Below, in pieces: positions 1-6,461 of a DNA stretch of 10,236 bases. Each line of letters starts with the position of its first letter. Positions within the stretch are counted from its first letter, which is position 1. A program made the position numbers and the translations under genes. The stretch comes from UBA2336 sp964597075. GTDB taxonomy: Bacteria > Bacteroidota > Bacteroidia > Cytophagales > Cyclobacteriaceae. The DNA lies in NCBI GenBank assembly GCA_964597075.1, contig CAZQXC010000091.1, positions 1 through 10,236 on the forward strand, given 5' to 3'. A model generated the notes under the pieces. It did not search any database. It was not told the DNA's origin and saw nothing but the letters and a program-made list of their open reading frames with translations.

Positions 1-248
1 TATATGAATTTGAAATAATGGTGCACTATGATCAGTATTTTTTGTTTGATATTGACGTGCCCTGGGTGAGTGATGGATTACGCGATATTGGTGAAGATAG
101 GAAACGAAGAGAAATGTTCTTGCTTTTCAAGCAGGAACTTGAAAGAAGAAACATCAACTATCTGCTGGTAAGGGGAACATGGGAAGAACGGGAAAGAATG
201 ATCGTTGATTTTTGTGATCGGCTTATATCAAACGGCAAGGCTGGTTAG
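1..248 (+). CDS. NadR-like nicotinamide riboside kinase / AAA ATPase, 3' end (partial)
   Basis: The frame is open from the left edge of the window (first full codon at 3) to TAG at 246-248, so this is only the last ~82 residues of a gene that begins outside. The segment FLFDIDVPWVSDGLRD, followed by an acidic/basic helix and the 'WEER' stretch, resembles the C-terminal end of the P-loop ribosylnicotinamide kinase domain of NadR. In that family this region lies after the nucleotide-binding core, and the enzyme phosphorylates nicotinamide riboside to NMN in NAD salvage. The Walker A motif and catalytic residues would be upstream and cannot be checked. An in-frame ATG at 18 is not a plausible start, because the family similarity crosses it. 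The stop codon lies inside the left end of the palindromic repeat that follows. The family assignment is by recognition of the tail only. Confidence 0.75.
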   Translation, partial: YEFEIMVHYDQYFLFDIDVPWVSDGLRDIGEDRKRREMFLLFKQELERRNINYLLVRGTWEERERMIVDFCDRLISNGKAG

Positions 249-398
249 AGGCTACTTCAAAAATACAAATACTAAAACCACAAAGTGCTCAAAGGTCTGC
301 ACAAAGAGCACAAAGCACAATAATTCAGCAGTTTCTTTGTGAACTTTGCGCCTTCTTCGTGCCCTCTGTGGTTAAACTAATTTTTGCGATGGCCTCTA
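246..398. repeat. Long imperfect palindromic repeat (MITE/REP-like, possible bidirectional terminator)
   Basis: The outer ends are perfect 7-bp inverted copies: TAGAGGC at 246-252 and GCCTCTA at 392-398. Inside them are A-rich then T-rich blocks (258-265 and 381-385). Next come ~38-bp arms at 277-315 and 335-372 that pair imperfectly: ACCACA...GCACAAAG against CTTTGTG...TGTGGT. The central loop is about 316-334. The arms consist of short CACAAAG / GCGCAAAG-type words, a composition I recognise from dispersed non-coding palindromes in Bacteroidota and other bacteria. No ORF spans it. It sits between two convergent genes, so its RNA hairpin could end transcription from both sides. No target-site duplication is evident. 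Confidence 0.7.
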
Positions 399-410
399 GC
401 AAAATAATTT

Positions 411-1715
411 TTATCCGTGTTGTATTTTTCCCATACGGTAGCCAATAACAGCATAGAAGAGAATGTACAGATAACAGGGCAATACACACCAGAAAAAAGC
501 CGTTTGCGAATTCCATGCGAGACCATCACTATCAATTAATCGTCCATACACCTGAGGGATTATGGCACCACCCGCAATACCCATGATTAACAGTGCTGAA
601 CCAATTTTTGTAAATCTGCCCAGCCCGTCAATGGCTAACGGAAAGATGGCCGGCCACATCAGGGAATTGGCTAATCCAAGCAGGGCGATAAAGAGAATAC
701 TCATGTAACCGGAAGTAAAAAACGCCAATACGGAAAACAGAATCCCTGTTATGGCAGAATATTTCAGCGCATCTTCCTGCTTTATATATTTTGGAATGGT
801 AATTATACCAATGATATACCCGACCACCATCGACCACAAGGTATAGGAGGTAAAATTTTTGGTTACATCCAGGCTCATGCCCAGCGCTTTACCATACGGA
901 CCTATAACATCACCGGCCATAACCTCTGCCCCTACATAAACAAAAATGCAAATTGCCCCCAGTACAAGATGAGGAAATTGAAGAATGCTTGTTTTGGTTT
1001 TTGATATGCTGCTGTCTGTTAATTCTTCCGATTCCATTTCGATTTCCGGCAGAGATGACATCCGTATCATAATAGCCAGTAAAATCAGTACTCCTGCCAT
1101 GATTACATACGGCATAATAACCCGTTGTGCCAGCGAATCCATCAATTGAATGCGCGTTTGTTCATCAACTGCTGTGTTAATCTGCGATTCAATTTCACTG
1201 GCTCCGCTCAATACAATGGCACTGAGTATAATGGGGCTAAGGGCTCCGGCTACTTTATTGCAAATACCCATTATACTAATGCGTTTGGCGGCCGATTCAA
1301 TTGGGCCAATAATGGAGATATAGGGGTTGGATGCGGTTTGAAGCAAGGATAACCCCATGCCCTGAACAAACAATCCTGTTAAAAACAAACTAAAGCTTCG
1401 GCTATTGGCAGCAGGAACAAATAGTAATGCGCCTAAAGCCATGATCAACAGGCCCAGGGCCATTCCTTTTTTAAATCCGGTTTTAGTGAGAATAAAGGAT
1501 GACGGAATAGCCAGAAAGAAATAGGCCATGTAGAAGGCAAAGGTTACCAACAAGGCCTGCGCATCGGTTTTTAAATCACACGCCAGCTTTAAAAAAGGTA
1601 TGAGTGTTCCGTTAAGCCAGGTAACAAATCCAAAAATGAAAAATAGTATACCGATTATGACGATCGAGTACGTGTAACGGTTGGCCTTTTGATCCATAGC
1701 ATCTATTTTTAGCAT
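411..1715 (-). CDS. Sugar MFS transporter of the FucP / glucose-galactose permease family
   Basis: This is a 434-residue polytopic membrane protein with about 12 hydrophobic segments, the usual length for the FHS (fucose:H+ symporter, TC 2.A.1.7) family, which imports monosaccharides through the inner membrane. Family landmarks are FGFVTWLNGTLIPFLK in TM1 (about 28-43), FYMAYFFLAIPS (61-72), and LLQTASNPY with IGP (124-138). Aligned by eye to E. coli FucP, the two acidic residues important for proton-coupled fucose transport (D46, E135) are G36 and Q126 here. Substrate and coupling ion therefore cannot be taken from FucP. ATG at 1713-1715 gives the longest form; Met7 (ATG at 1697-1695) is a possible alternative start. 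The gene is divergent from the nucleotidyltransferase-kinase pair, only 30 bp away, suggesting a shared control region and a role in supplying the sugar those enzymes use. Confidence 0.9.
   Translation of the reverse strand: MLKIDAMDQKANRYTYSIVIIGILFFIFGFVTWLNGTLIPFLKLACDLKTDAQALLVTFAFYMAYFFLAIPSSFILTKTGFKKGMALGLLIMALGALLFVPAANSRSFSLFLTGLFVQGMGLSLLQTASNPYISIIGPIESAAKRISIMGICNKVAGALSPIILSAIVLSGASEIESQINTAVDEQTRIQLMDSLAQRVIMPYVIMAGVLILLAIMIRMSSLPEIEMESEELTDSSISKTKTSILQFPHLVLGAICIFVYVGAEVMAGDVIGPYGKALGMSLDVTKNFTSYTLWSMVVGYIIGIITIPKYIKQEDALKYSAITGILFSVLAFFTSGYMSILFIALLGLANSLMWPAIFPLAIDGLGRFTKIGSALLIMGIAGGAIIPQVYGRLIDSDGLAWNSQTAFFWCVLPCYLYILFYAVIGYRMGKIQHG
1681..1711 (+). promoter_or_regulatory. 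Putative Bacteroidota-type promoter for the nucleotidyltransferase-kinase operon
   Basis: TTG at 1681-1683, a 20-bp gap, then TATTTTTA at 1704-1711. This matches the Bacteroidota sigma-A pattern TTG-N~19-TAnnTTTG except for the last base. Initiation would fall near 1718, leaving a leader of about 28 nt before ATG 1746. The site lies inside the first codons of the divergent permease gene, as expected when only 30 bp separate the two starts. No equally good site was seen for the permease on the other strand. Confidence 0.4.
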
Positions 1716-1745
1716 TCGATTATAAAGTAAATAAACTGAAACACC

Positions 1746-2663
1746 ATGAGCACTTCTAATAAACTCACACTACTGGTATTGGCTGCGGGTATGGGCAGCC
1801 GCTATGGCGGAATCAAACAGATTGATGGCTTTGGGCCCAGTGGCGAAACCATTATGGATTACTCCTTATATGATGCCGTGCGTGCGGGGTTTACCAAAGT
1901 GGTGTTTATCGTGCGCGAAGAAATTCTGGAAACGGTGAAAGAAATATTTTTACCAAAGTTGAAAGATAAGGTAGAAGTAGCGTTCGTTATTCAGGCGTTA
2001 GATACACTGGTGCCAAAGGAATATCAAAACCCGGAGCGTCAGAAGCCGTGGGGTACCGGTCATGCCATGTTGTGTGCAAAAAATGTTATTCATGGGCCCT
2101 TTGTGGTAATCAATGCCGATGATTTTTACGGCCCGGTAGCTTTTCAAAATGTAGCTAAGTTTTTCAATACTCCCGATGGTGGTGCAACCGGAGGTGTACA
2201 TACTCTTGTAGGCTATACCTTAAGAAATGTGTTGTCTGATTTTGGTAGTGTTTCGCGTGGCGTGGGTGAGGAAGGTGCCAACGGTTACCTGACCTCCGTA
2301 GTAGAGCGTACGAATGTATCCCGTGTGGATGGAAAGATTCTAGCCAAAGAAGCAAATGGTGATGTGGAGCTTAACCCAGAAGCAAAAACCTCTATGAATT
2401 TCTGGGGGTTTCATCCTTCCATCTTCCCTGCCACCGAACGAATGTTTCATAATTTTTTAAAGAGTAACGTGGGGAATATCAAAGCCGAATTTTTTATACC
2501 CCTCATTGCGAACGAGCTGGTAAAATCCGGTGAAGGAAGGATCAAAGTAATTTCCGGTGGGGACATCTGGTTTGGTGTTACCTATAAAGAGGATAAAGAA
2601 GAAGTTTCCAGAAAGATCAGGGAACTGGTCGCTCAGGGAACGTATCCGCAAAAACTTTGGTAA
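1746..2663 (+). CDS. Nucleotidyltransferase (NTP_transferase family, sugar-1-phosphate type)
   Basis: This 305-residue soluble protein has the Rossmann-like nucleotidyltransferase fold signature at its N-terminus: LVLAAGMGSRYGG (10-22) with K24, which bind the NTP phosphates. Further on are PWGTGHA (101-107), typical of sugar-nucleotide pyrophosphorylases, and the metal-binding region INADDFYG (122-129). Such enzymes join a sugar-1-phosphate to a nucleoside triphosphate, giving an NDP-sugar and pyrophosphate. The nucleotide and sugar cannot be read from these motifs. The start ATG places the glycine-rich loop at the usual distance from the N-terminus. The next gene begins inside the last codons of this one and encodes a sugar 1-kinase-like protein, so the pair could act in sequence like AmgK/MurU or NahK with a uridylyltransferase. 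The family call is firm; the pathway is inference. Confidence 0.85.
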   Translation: MSTSNKLTLLVLAAGMGSRYGGIKQIDGFGPSGETIMDYSLYDAVRAGFTKVVFIVREEILETVKEIFLPKLKDKVEVAFVIQALDTLVPKEYQNPERQKPWGTGHAMLCAKNVIHGPFVVINADDFYGPVAFQNVAKFFNTPDGGATGGVHTLVGYTLRNVLSDFGSVSRGVGEEGANGYLTSVVERTNVSRVDGKILAKEANGDVELNPEAKTSMNFWGFHPSIFPATERMFHNFLKSNVGNIKAEFFIPLIANELVKSGEGRIKVISGGDIWFGVTYKEDKEEVSRKIRELVAQGTYPQKLW

Positions 2664-3712
2664 ACAAGCACGCCTTAGTTCCACAAACTGTTTTACACGC
2701 CTTTGGTATACATGAAGGGGTTGCTATTCAGCCTTTCGGTTCAGGGCATATTAACCGAACATTTAAAATTGATGGTGAAGATTCAAGTTTTGTACTTCAA
2801 CGCATCAACCACTATGTATTTAAGAAGCCTGAAAGAATTGCCGCTAATACCAAGTATGCCTCAACGTATCTGAAAGCGAAATATCCTGATTATGTATTTC
2901 TTTCGCCTATACAATCAACAGCAGGTCTTGATATGGTATTTGATGAGGAGGGGCACCCCTGGCGCCTGTTACCTTATTTCAAAAACACCGTTACCATTGA
3001 TGCTGTAGCAACACCTCTTGAAGCCTACGAGGCAGCAAGAGGGTTTGCGCAACTGACAAAAAATTTATCAGGGTGTGATGTGAGCAAGTTTAAGCCGACT
3101 ATCGAACAGTTTCATGATTTAAAATGGCGTTACGAACAGTTTCAAGACGCATTAACCAATGCACAACGTACTCAACCCGATCGTTTAAAGAGGGCAGCTG
3201 AAGGCATTCAAGCTTGTAAAGATTTTTCTTTTCTGGTTGACAAATACAACACACTTATTGCGGATGGATTTTTAAAACTTCGGATTACCCACAACGACAC
3301 CAAGATCAACAACATTCTTTTCGATTCACAATCACCAAAAGTAGTTTGTGTAATTGATTTAGATACCCTTATGCCCGGGTACTTCATTTATGATCTTGGT
3401 GATATGGTGCGCACCTTTGTGAGCCCGGTAAGCGAGGAAGAGCAGGATTTATCGAAAATTATATTTCGTGAAAATATTTATGATGCTTTGGTACAGGGAT
3501 ACTTTTCAGAAATGGAGGATGAACTTAGTGAACAGGAAAAACAGAGTATTTCATTTGCTGGCTGTATGATGACCTACATCATGGCGCTTCGGTTTCTTGC
3601 CGATTACCTGAATGGGGACAAGTATTACACTATAAAATATGAAGGTCAGAATTTGAATCGGGCCAGAAATCAGCTGAGGCTACTGGAACTTATTCAATCG
3701 GAAATCCGATAA
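2657..3712 (+). CDS. NahK-like anomeric sugar kinase (aminoglycoside phosphotransferase fold)
   Basis: This 351-residue protein has the APH/choline-kinase fold. FGSGHINRTFKI (27-38) is the nucleotide-loop region. THNDTKINNILF (211-222) is the catalytic loop with D214 as likely base and N219 as metal ligand. VIDLDTLMPG (232-241) replaces the DFG metal motif, and YDLGDMVR (245-252) follows. The combination HNDTK...IDLDTxMPG is characteristic of N-acetylhexosamine 1-kinases (NahK), which make sugar-1-phosphates from free sugars using ATP. The exact sugar is unknown. No ATG occurs before residue 93, so the likely start is TTG at 2657, overlapping the previous stop (TTGGTAA) and implying translational coupling. 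It is followed after 2 nt by a hairpin that may end the operon. Confidence 0.82.
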   Translation: MVNKHALVPQTVLHAFGIHEGVAIQPFGSGHINRTFKIDGEDSSFVLQRINHYVFKKPERIAANTKYASTYLKAKYPDYVFLSPIQSTAGLDMVFDEEGHPWRLLPYFKNTVTIDAVATPLEAYEAARGFAQLTKNLSGCDVSKFKPTIEQFHDLKWRYEQFQDALTNAQRTQPDRLKRAAEGIQACKDFSFLVDKYNTLIADGFLKLRITHNDTKINNILFDSQSPKVVCVIDLDTLMPGYFIYDLGDMVRTFVSPVSEEEQDLSKIIFRENIYDALVQGYFSEMEDELSEQEKQSISFAGCMMTYIMALRFLADYLNGDKYYTIKYEGQNLNRARNQLRLLELIQSEIR

Positions 3713-3714
3713 AC

Positions 3715-3748
3715 AAATGGAAGCGCAACATTACACTGCGCTTCATTT
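3715..3748 (+). terminator. Hairpin just after the sugar kinase, possible intrinsic terminator
   Basis: There is a perfect 8-bp stem, GAAGCGCA at 3720-3727 with TGCGCTTC at 3737-3744, and a 9-nt loop. It can be extended by AAAT (3715-3718) with ATTT (3745-3748) across one bulged base. It begins 2 nt after the kinase stop codon. The downstream T content is modest (ATTTCATGTT), so termination efficiency is uncertain. Confidence 0.5.
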
Positions 3749-3790
3749 CATGTTGGAACTATTGGAGTTTCTGGTTGATGTCCTTAAAAT

Positions 3791-3842
3791 CGCGGAGACG
3801 CAAAGGCGCAAAGAATTCTCCAACACTTTGCATCATTGCGGC
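3791..3842. repeat. Degenerate palindromic repeat of the GCAAAG class
   Basis: The left arm CGCGGAGACGCAAAGG continues to GCGCAAAG at 3813. The right arm, CTTTGCATCATTGCGGC at 3826-3842, pairs with it imperfectly (GCAAAG/CTTTGC plus CCGC-like ends), with AATTCTCCAACA between. The words GAGACGCAAAGGCGCAAAG are of the same type as the arms of the larger element at 246-398, and I recognise them as a dispersed non-coding repeat. The right arm looks shortened, so this is probably a decayed copy. It lies between the convergent kinase and ndk genes. Confidence 0.5.
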
Positions 3843-3872
3843 AAAATAAATCAAGCTCAATGCTTTTTAGAC

Positions 3873-3913
3873 AGAATAGAGAAGGACTTAAGCTGGATGT
3901 ATCCTACTATTCT
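3873..3913. other. Imperfect hairpin between convergent genes
   Basis: AGAATAG (3873-3879) pairs with CTATTCT (3907-3913), and AGGA (3883-3886) pairs with TCCT (3902-3905), separated by a small internal loop. The structure lies just beyond the ndk stop codon (3919-3917 on the minus strand). Neither side has a clear T-tract, so it could be an RNA 3'-end stabiliser or weak terminator for ndk rather than a canonical terminator. The rest of 3713-3916 shows no convincing coding content. Confidence 0.35.
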
Positions 3914-3916
3914 AAC

Positions 3917-4336
3917 TTAAAACTGTTCCAGGTTCGAAAAGAAAAAGTTGCCCTCAAGTTCAGCATTGGTATCACTGTCTGATCCATGGATGGCATTGGC
4001 CTCAATAGATTTAGCAAATAAGTTGCGAATGGTTCCGGGTGCCGCTTTTTGCGGATCGGTTGCACCAATCAACTTACGGAAGTCCTCTACAGCATTTTCT
4101 TTTTCCAAAATCATGGGTACAATGGCTCCGGAAGACATGTACGAACATAAATCCTTATAAAAAGGCCTTTCCTTGTGTATGGCATAAAATTGCCCCGCAC
4201 GTTCAGGCGTTAATTGTGTCTTTTTTACGGCCACGATGCGAAAGCCCGCTTCTTCAATCATTTTGGTAATTGACCCGGCATTTCCTGCACTTACTGCATC
4301 GGGTTTTATCATAGTAAAAGTTCTGTTTGTAGCCAT
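3917..4336 (-). CDS. ndk: Nucleoside diphosphate kinase
   Basis: This is a 139-residue cytosolic enzyme that moves the gamma-phosphate from ATP to other NDPs and dNDPs through a phosphohistidine. The sequence shows TFTMIKPDAV (6-15, with the conserved Lys11), ERPFY (56-60), and NAIHGSDS (114-121), where His117 is the phosphorylated residue. The length is normal for the family. The chosen start, ATG at 4336-4334, gives the family-typical MATNRTFTMIKPD beginning. An upstream in-frame ATG at 4402 would add 22 residues lacking family similarity and would cross the predicted promoter. The gene is divergent from nrnA and convergent with the sugar kinase operon, so it is probably monocistronic. Confidence 0.97.
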   Translation of the reverse strand: MATNRTFTMIKPDAVSAGNAGSITKMIEEAGFRIVAVKKTQLTPERAGQFYAIHKERPFYKDLCSYMSSGAIVPMILEKENAVEDFRKLIGATDPQKAAPGTIRNLFAKSIEANAIHGSDSDTNAELEGNFFFSNLEQF

Positions 4337-4364
4337 TTTTGTTTGATTTCTTTGTTTTCGGCTG

Positions 4365-4372
4365 CAAAAATA
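4365..4372 (-). promoter_or_regulatory. Putative -7 element of the ndk promoter
   Basis: Read on the minus strand this is TATTTTTG, a full match to the Bacteroidota -7 consensus TAnnTTTG, ending 28 nt upstream of the ndk ATG. No TTG -33 element is present at the usual ~19-bp spacing; the nearest upstream TTG is about 27 bp away. The call therefore rests on the -7 element and its position. Confidence 0.4.
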
Positions 4373-4448
4373 GAGGATTAGTTCATAGTGCATAGTCCAC
4401 AACTGGCTATTTTCTTTGGATTTTAGTGGTGCCGTGAAAATGTACCTA

Positions 4449-4477
4449 TTGACTCTGAAGTATTTTCAGCATTTTTG
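4449..4477 (+). promoter_or_regulatory. Putative promoter of the nrnA-FKBP-rdgB-udk gene run
   Basis: TTG at 4449-4451 is followed after 18 bp by CATTTTTG at 4470-4477, one base off the Bacteroidota -7 consensus TAnnTTTG. Transcription would begin around 4483, giving a leader of about 13 nt before ATG 4496. This also argues against using TTG at 4475 as the nrnA start. Confidence 0.45.
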
Positions 4478-4495
4478 CCCCTTGTTTTCCGAGCG

Positions 4496-5509
4496 ATGAC
4501 GCATTTACAGGAGTTTAACGAGTATTTGAGTGTTCCCAGACGGGTGGTAATTGTTACCCATCACAAGCCTGATGCAGATGCGCTGGGCTCTTCACTGGGC
4601 TTGGCGGCCTATCTGAAAAAAAATGGACATCACGTTTCTGTAATCACCCCAAGCGACTACCCTTCCTTTTTGAACTGGTTGCCTGGCAATGATGACGTGA
4701 TCATTTACAGTGAAAAAAATAAGGACGAGATTCACGACCTTGTTAATGGGTCTGAAATGATATTTTGTCTTGATTTCTCAGCCTTAGGCCGGATCAATTC
4801 TATTGGTGAAATGATTCGCCACGCTTCAGCAAAAAAAGTTTTGATAGACCATCATCTGGAGCCTGAAAAGTTTGCTGACTTTGAACAGTGGGATCCCAAG
4901 GCTGCTTCTACCGCAGGCCTTGTCTATGAACTGTTAATAGAGCTTGGTGAGCGCACAAAAATTGATGCAGCTATTGCCGATTGTTTATATGCAGGTTTGC
5001 TAACGGATACCGGAGGGTTTCGGCATAATAATACCAGGCGTGAAGAGTTTTTGATCGCTTCCGACCTGGTTTCCCTGGGAGCCAACCCTACCAAAGTATC
5101 TAAGCTTATTTATGATACCAATACCCTTGAACGATTAAGGCTGACTGGCTTTGTGTTGAGTCAGAAGCTGATTGTTTTGCCGGATTACAAAACCGCATAC
5201 ATCACATTATCGCAGGATGAGTTGAAAAAATTCGGGTCGCAATCGGGCGATACGGAAGGTTTTGTTAATTATGGTCTTTCTATTGAGGGCATCCGGCTTT
5301 CGGTTATGATTTATCAACGAAATGATGAGGTAAGACTTTCGTTCCGGTCGTTGGGCAATTTTTCTGTAAACGAAATGGCTCGAAACCATTTTAATGGCGG
5401 GGGGCACAAGAATGCATCGGGTGGAACTTCATCTTTATCGTTGCCCGATACACTTGAAAAGTTTTTGGGTATTTTGCCCGAGTATAAAGACAAACTAGTA
5501 TCAGAATAA
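4496..5509 (+). CDS. nrnA: DHH-family phosphoesterase, NrnA-like (nanoRNase / pAp phosphatase)
   Basis: This 337-residue cytosolic protein has a DHH domain followed by a DHHA1 domain. The metal-binding motifs are VTHHKPDADALGS (20-32), the aspartate in CLDFSA (D93), the name-giving VLIDHH (115-120) and LLTDTGGFRH (168-177). The C-terminal DHHA1 nucleotide-binding signature is FNGGGHKNASGG (299-310). NrnA enzymes degrade 2-5 nt RNA fragments to mononucleotides and dephosphorylate 3'-phosphoadenosine 5'-phosphate; Bacteroidota generally rely on this family rather than Orn. I chose ATG 4496 because a TTG at 4475 lies within the predicted promoter and adds no family sequence. It is first in a same-strand run, with 35 nt to the next gene. 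A related cyclic-dinucleotide phosphodiesterase role cannot be excluded by sequence alone. Confidence 0.9.
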   Translation: MTHLQEFNEYLSVPRRVVIVTHHKPDADALGSSLGLAAYLKKNGHHVSVITPSDYPSFLNWLPGNDDVIIYSEKNKDEIHDLVNGSEMIFCLDFSALGRINSIGEMIRHASAKKVLIDHHLEPEKFADFEQWDPKAASTAGLVYELLIELGERTKIDAAIADCLYAGLLTDTGGFRHNNTRREEFLIASDLVSLGANPTKVSKLIYDTNTLERLRLTGFVLSQKLIVLPDYKTAYITLSQDELKKFGSQSGDTEGFVNYGLSIEGIRLSVMIYQRNDEVRLSFRSLGNFSVNEMARNHFNGGGHKNASGGTSSLSLPDTLEKFLGILPEYKDKLVSE

Positions 5510-5544
5510 ATAAAATTAGTATTAACCAATTAAATCTATAATAA

Positions 5545-6453
5545 ATGAAAATTCTTAATGTTGTTTTTGTCGTGGGCCTGGTGTTGCTTTTTTCTTGCGC
5601 AAGCAATAATGAAAAGGAAACTCCGAGCGGATTAAAATTTAAGGTCGTAAAAGCTGGCGATGGTGTTTTACCAAAGGCAGGTGAGGTAGTGGTATTTCAA
5701 TTTCTTTTTAAAGATTCAAAAGATTCGGTTTGGGCACAAATGACTAAAGATATGCCGGCAGCTGTATTAACAAACGACAGCTCAACCATTGATTCAGAAG
5801 ATGGGATGACCCAAATGTTGCGTATGGTTTCTAAAGGCGATAGTCTGGTGGTGAGTATGCCCATTTCTCAGTTCTTTAAGGATTTGGTGAAGTCGCCTAT
5901 GCCTCCCGATGTGGACAGCACACTTACCCTCAGTTATCACATTCGGGTGGATTCCATCATGCCTCAAATGGATTTCATGGCGTACCAGCAAGAGTTGATG
6001 TCAAAATTCAAGGAGGAGCAGCTTGGAAAGGATATTGCAATAATTGACAAGTACTTAGCCGACAATAATATTGATGCTGTAAAAGTTGAATCAGGCTTAC
6101 GATATGTAATTACAACACCGGGCACAGGTAACAATGCGACCTCCGGCCAAACGATAAAAGTTCATTATTCAGGCTATTTACTGGATGGTCAATATTTTGA
6201 CTCCAGCGTTCAATCGGTGGCAGAGGAAAAAGGCCTGTATAATCCTATGAGACCATACGAGCCATATGATGTAATCATTGATCAAACAGGTGTAATACAA
6301 GGCTGGCACGAAGCGTTAAAGTACATGAATGCAGGCGCGAAAGGAACATTTTATATTCCTTCAACCCTGGCATACGGTCCGCAGCAACGGAGTGAGGTAA
6401 TTAAAGAGAATGCCATTTTGGTTTTTGACCTGGAAGTGTTGGAGATAAAATAG
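5545..6453 (+). CDS. FKBP-type peptidyl-prolyl isomerase, two-domain lipoprotein
   Basis: This is a 302-residue envelope protein. A short hydrophobic signal ends in the lipobox-like LFSC with Cys18, so it is probably lipidated and outside the inner membrane. Residues 27-140 (TPSGLKFKVVKAGDG onwards) look like a divergent FKBP domain without recognisable catalytic residues. A helical, acidic linker follows (about 145-180). Residues 181-302 form a canonical FKBP domain: KVHYSGYLLDGQYFDSS, GVIQGWHEAL, FYIPSTLAYG and LVFDLEVLEI retain the Tyr, Phe-Asp, Val-Ile-Trp, Tyr and Phe pocket positions. An insertion of about 15 residues (SVAEEKGLYNPMRPYEPY) precedes the Val-Ile strand. FKBPs catalyse X-Pro cis-trans isomerisation during folding. 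The next gene, 8 nt away, encodes a shorter relative of the linker plus C-terminal domain, suggesting tandem duplication and co-expression. Confidence 0.9.
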   Translation: MKILNVVFVVGLVLLFSCASNNEKETPSGLKFKVVKAGDGVLPKAGEVVVFQFLFKDSKDSVWAQMTKDMPAAVLTNDSSTIDSEDGMTQMLRMVSKGDSLVVSMPISQFFKDLVKSPMPPDVDSTLTLSYHIRVDSIMPQMDFMAYQQELMSKFKEEQLGKDIAIIDKYLADNNIDAVKVESGLRYVITTPGTGNNATSGQTIKVHYSGYLLDGQYFDSSVQSVAEEKGLYNPMRPYEPYDVIIDQTGVIQGWHEALKYMNAGAKGTFYIPSTLAYGPQQRSEVIKENAILVFDLEVLEIK

Positions 6454-6461
6454 GATTAACT

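Noticed and set aside
246..398. CRISPR array or tRNA-like structure in the palindromic region
   Set aside because: There is no set of direct repeats with regular spacers and no cloverleaf; the structure is one inverted repeat.
325..516. 63-codon minus-strand ORF at the 3' end of the permease
   Set aside because: It is mostly an out-of-frame shadow of the permease gene and runs into the palindromic repeat.
3717..3920. 67-codon + strand ORF after the sugar kinase
   Set aside because: It covers a hairpin, a dispersed GCAAAG-type repeat and a second hairpin. The peptide resembles nothing known to me, and its AETQRRKE segment is a typical artefact of that repeat.
4337..4402. 22-residue N-terminal extension of ndk
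   Set aside because: The extension lacks family similarity and contains the TATTTTTG promoter-like element; the normal Ndk start is at 4336.
4475..4495. TTG start adding seven residues to nrnA
   Set aside because: It overlaps the predicted -7 element and would lie upstream of the expected transcription start; ATG 4496 fits better.
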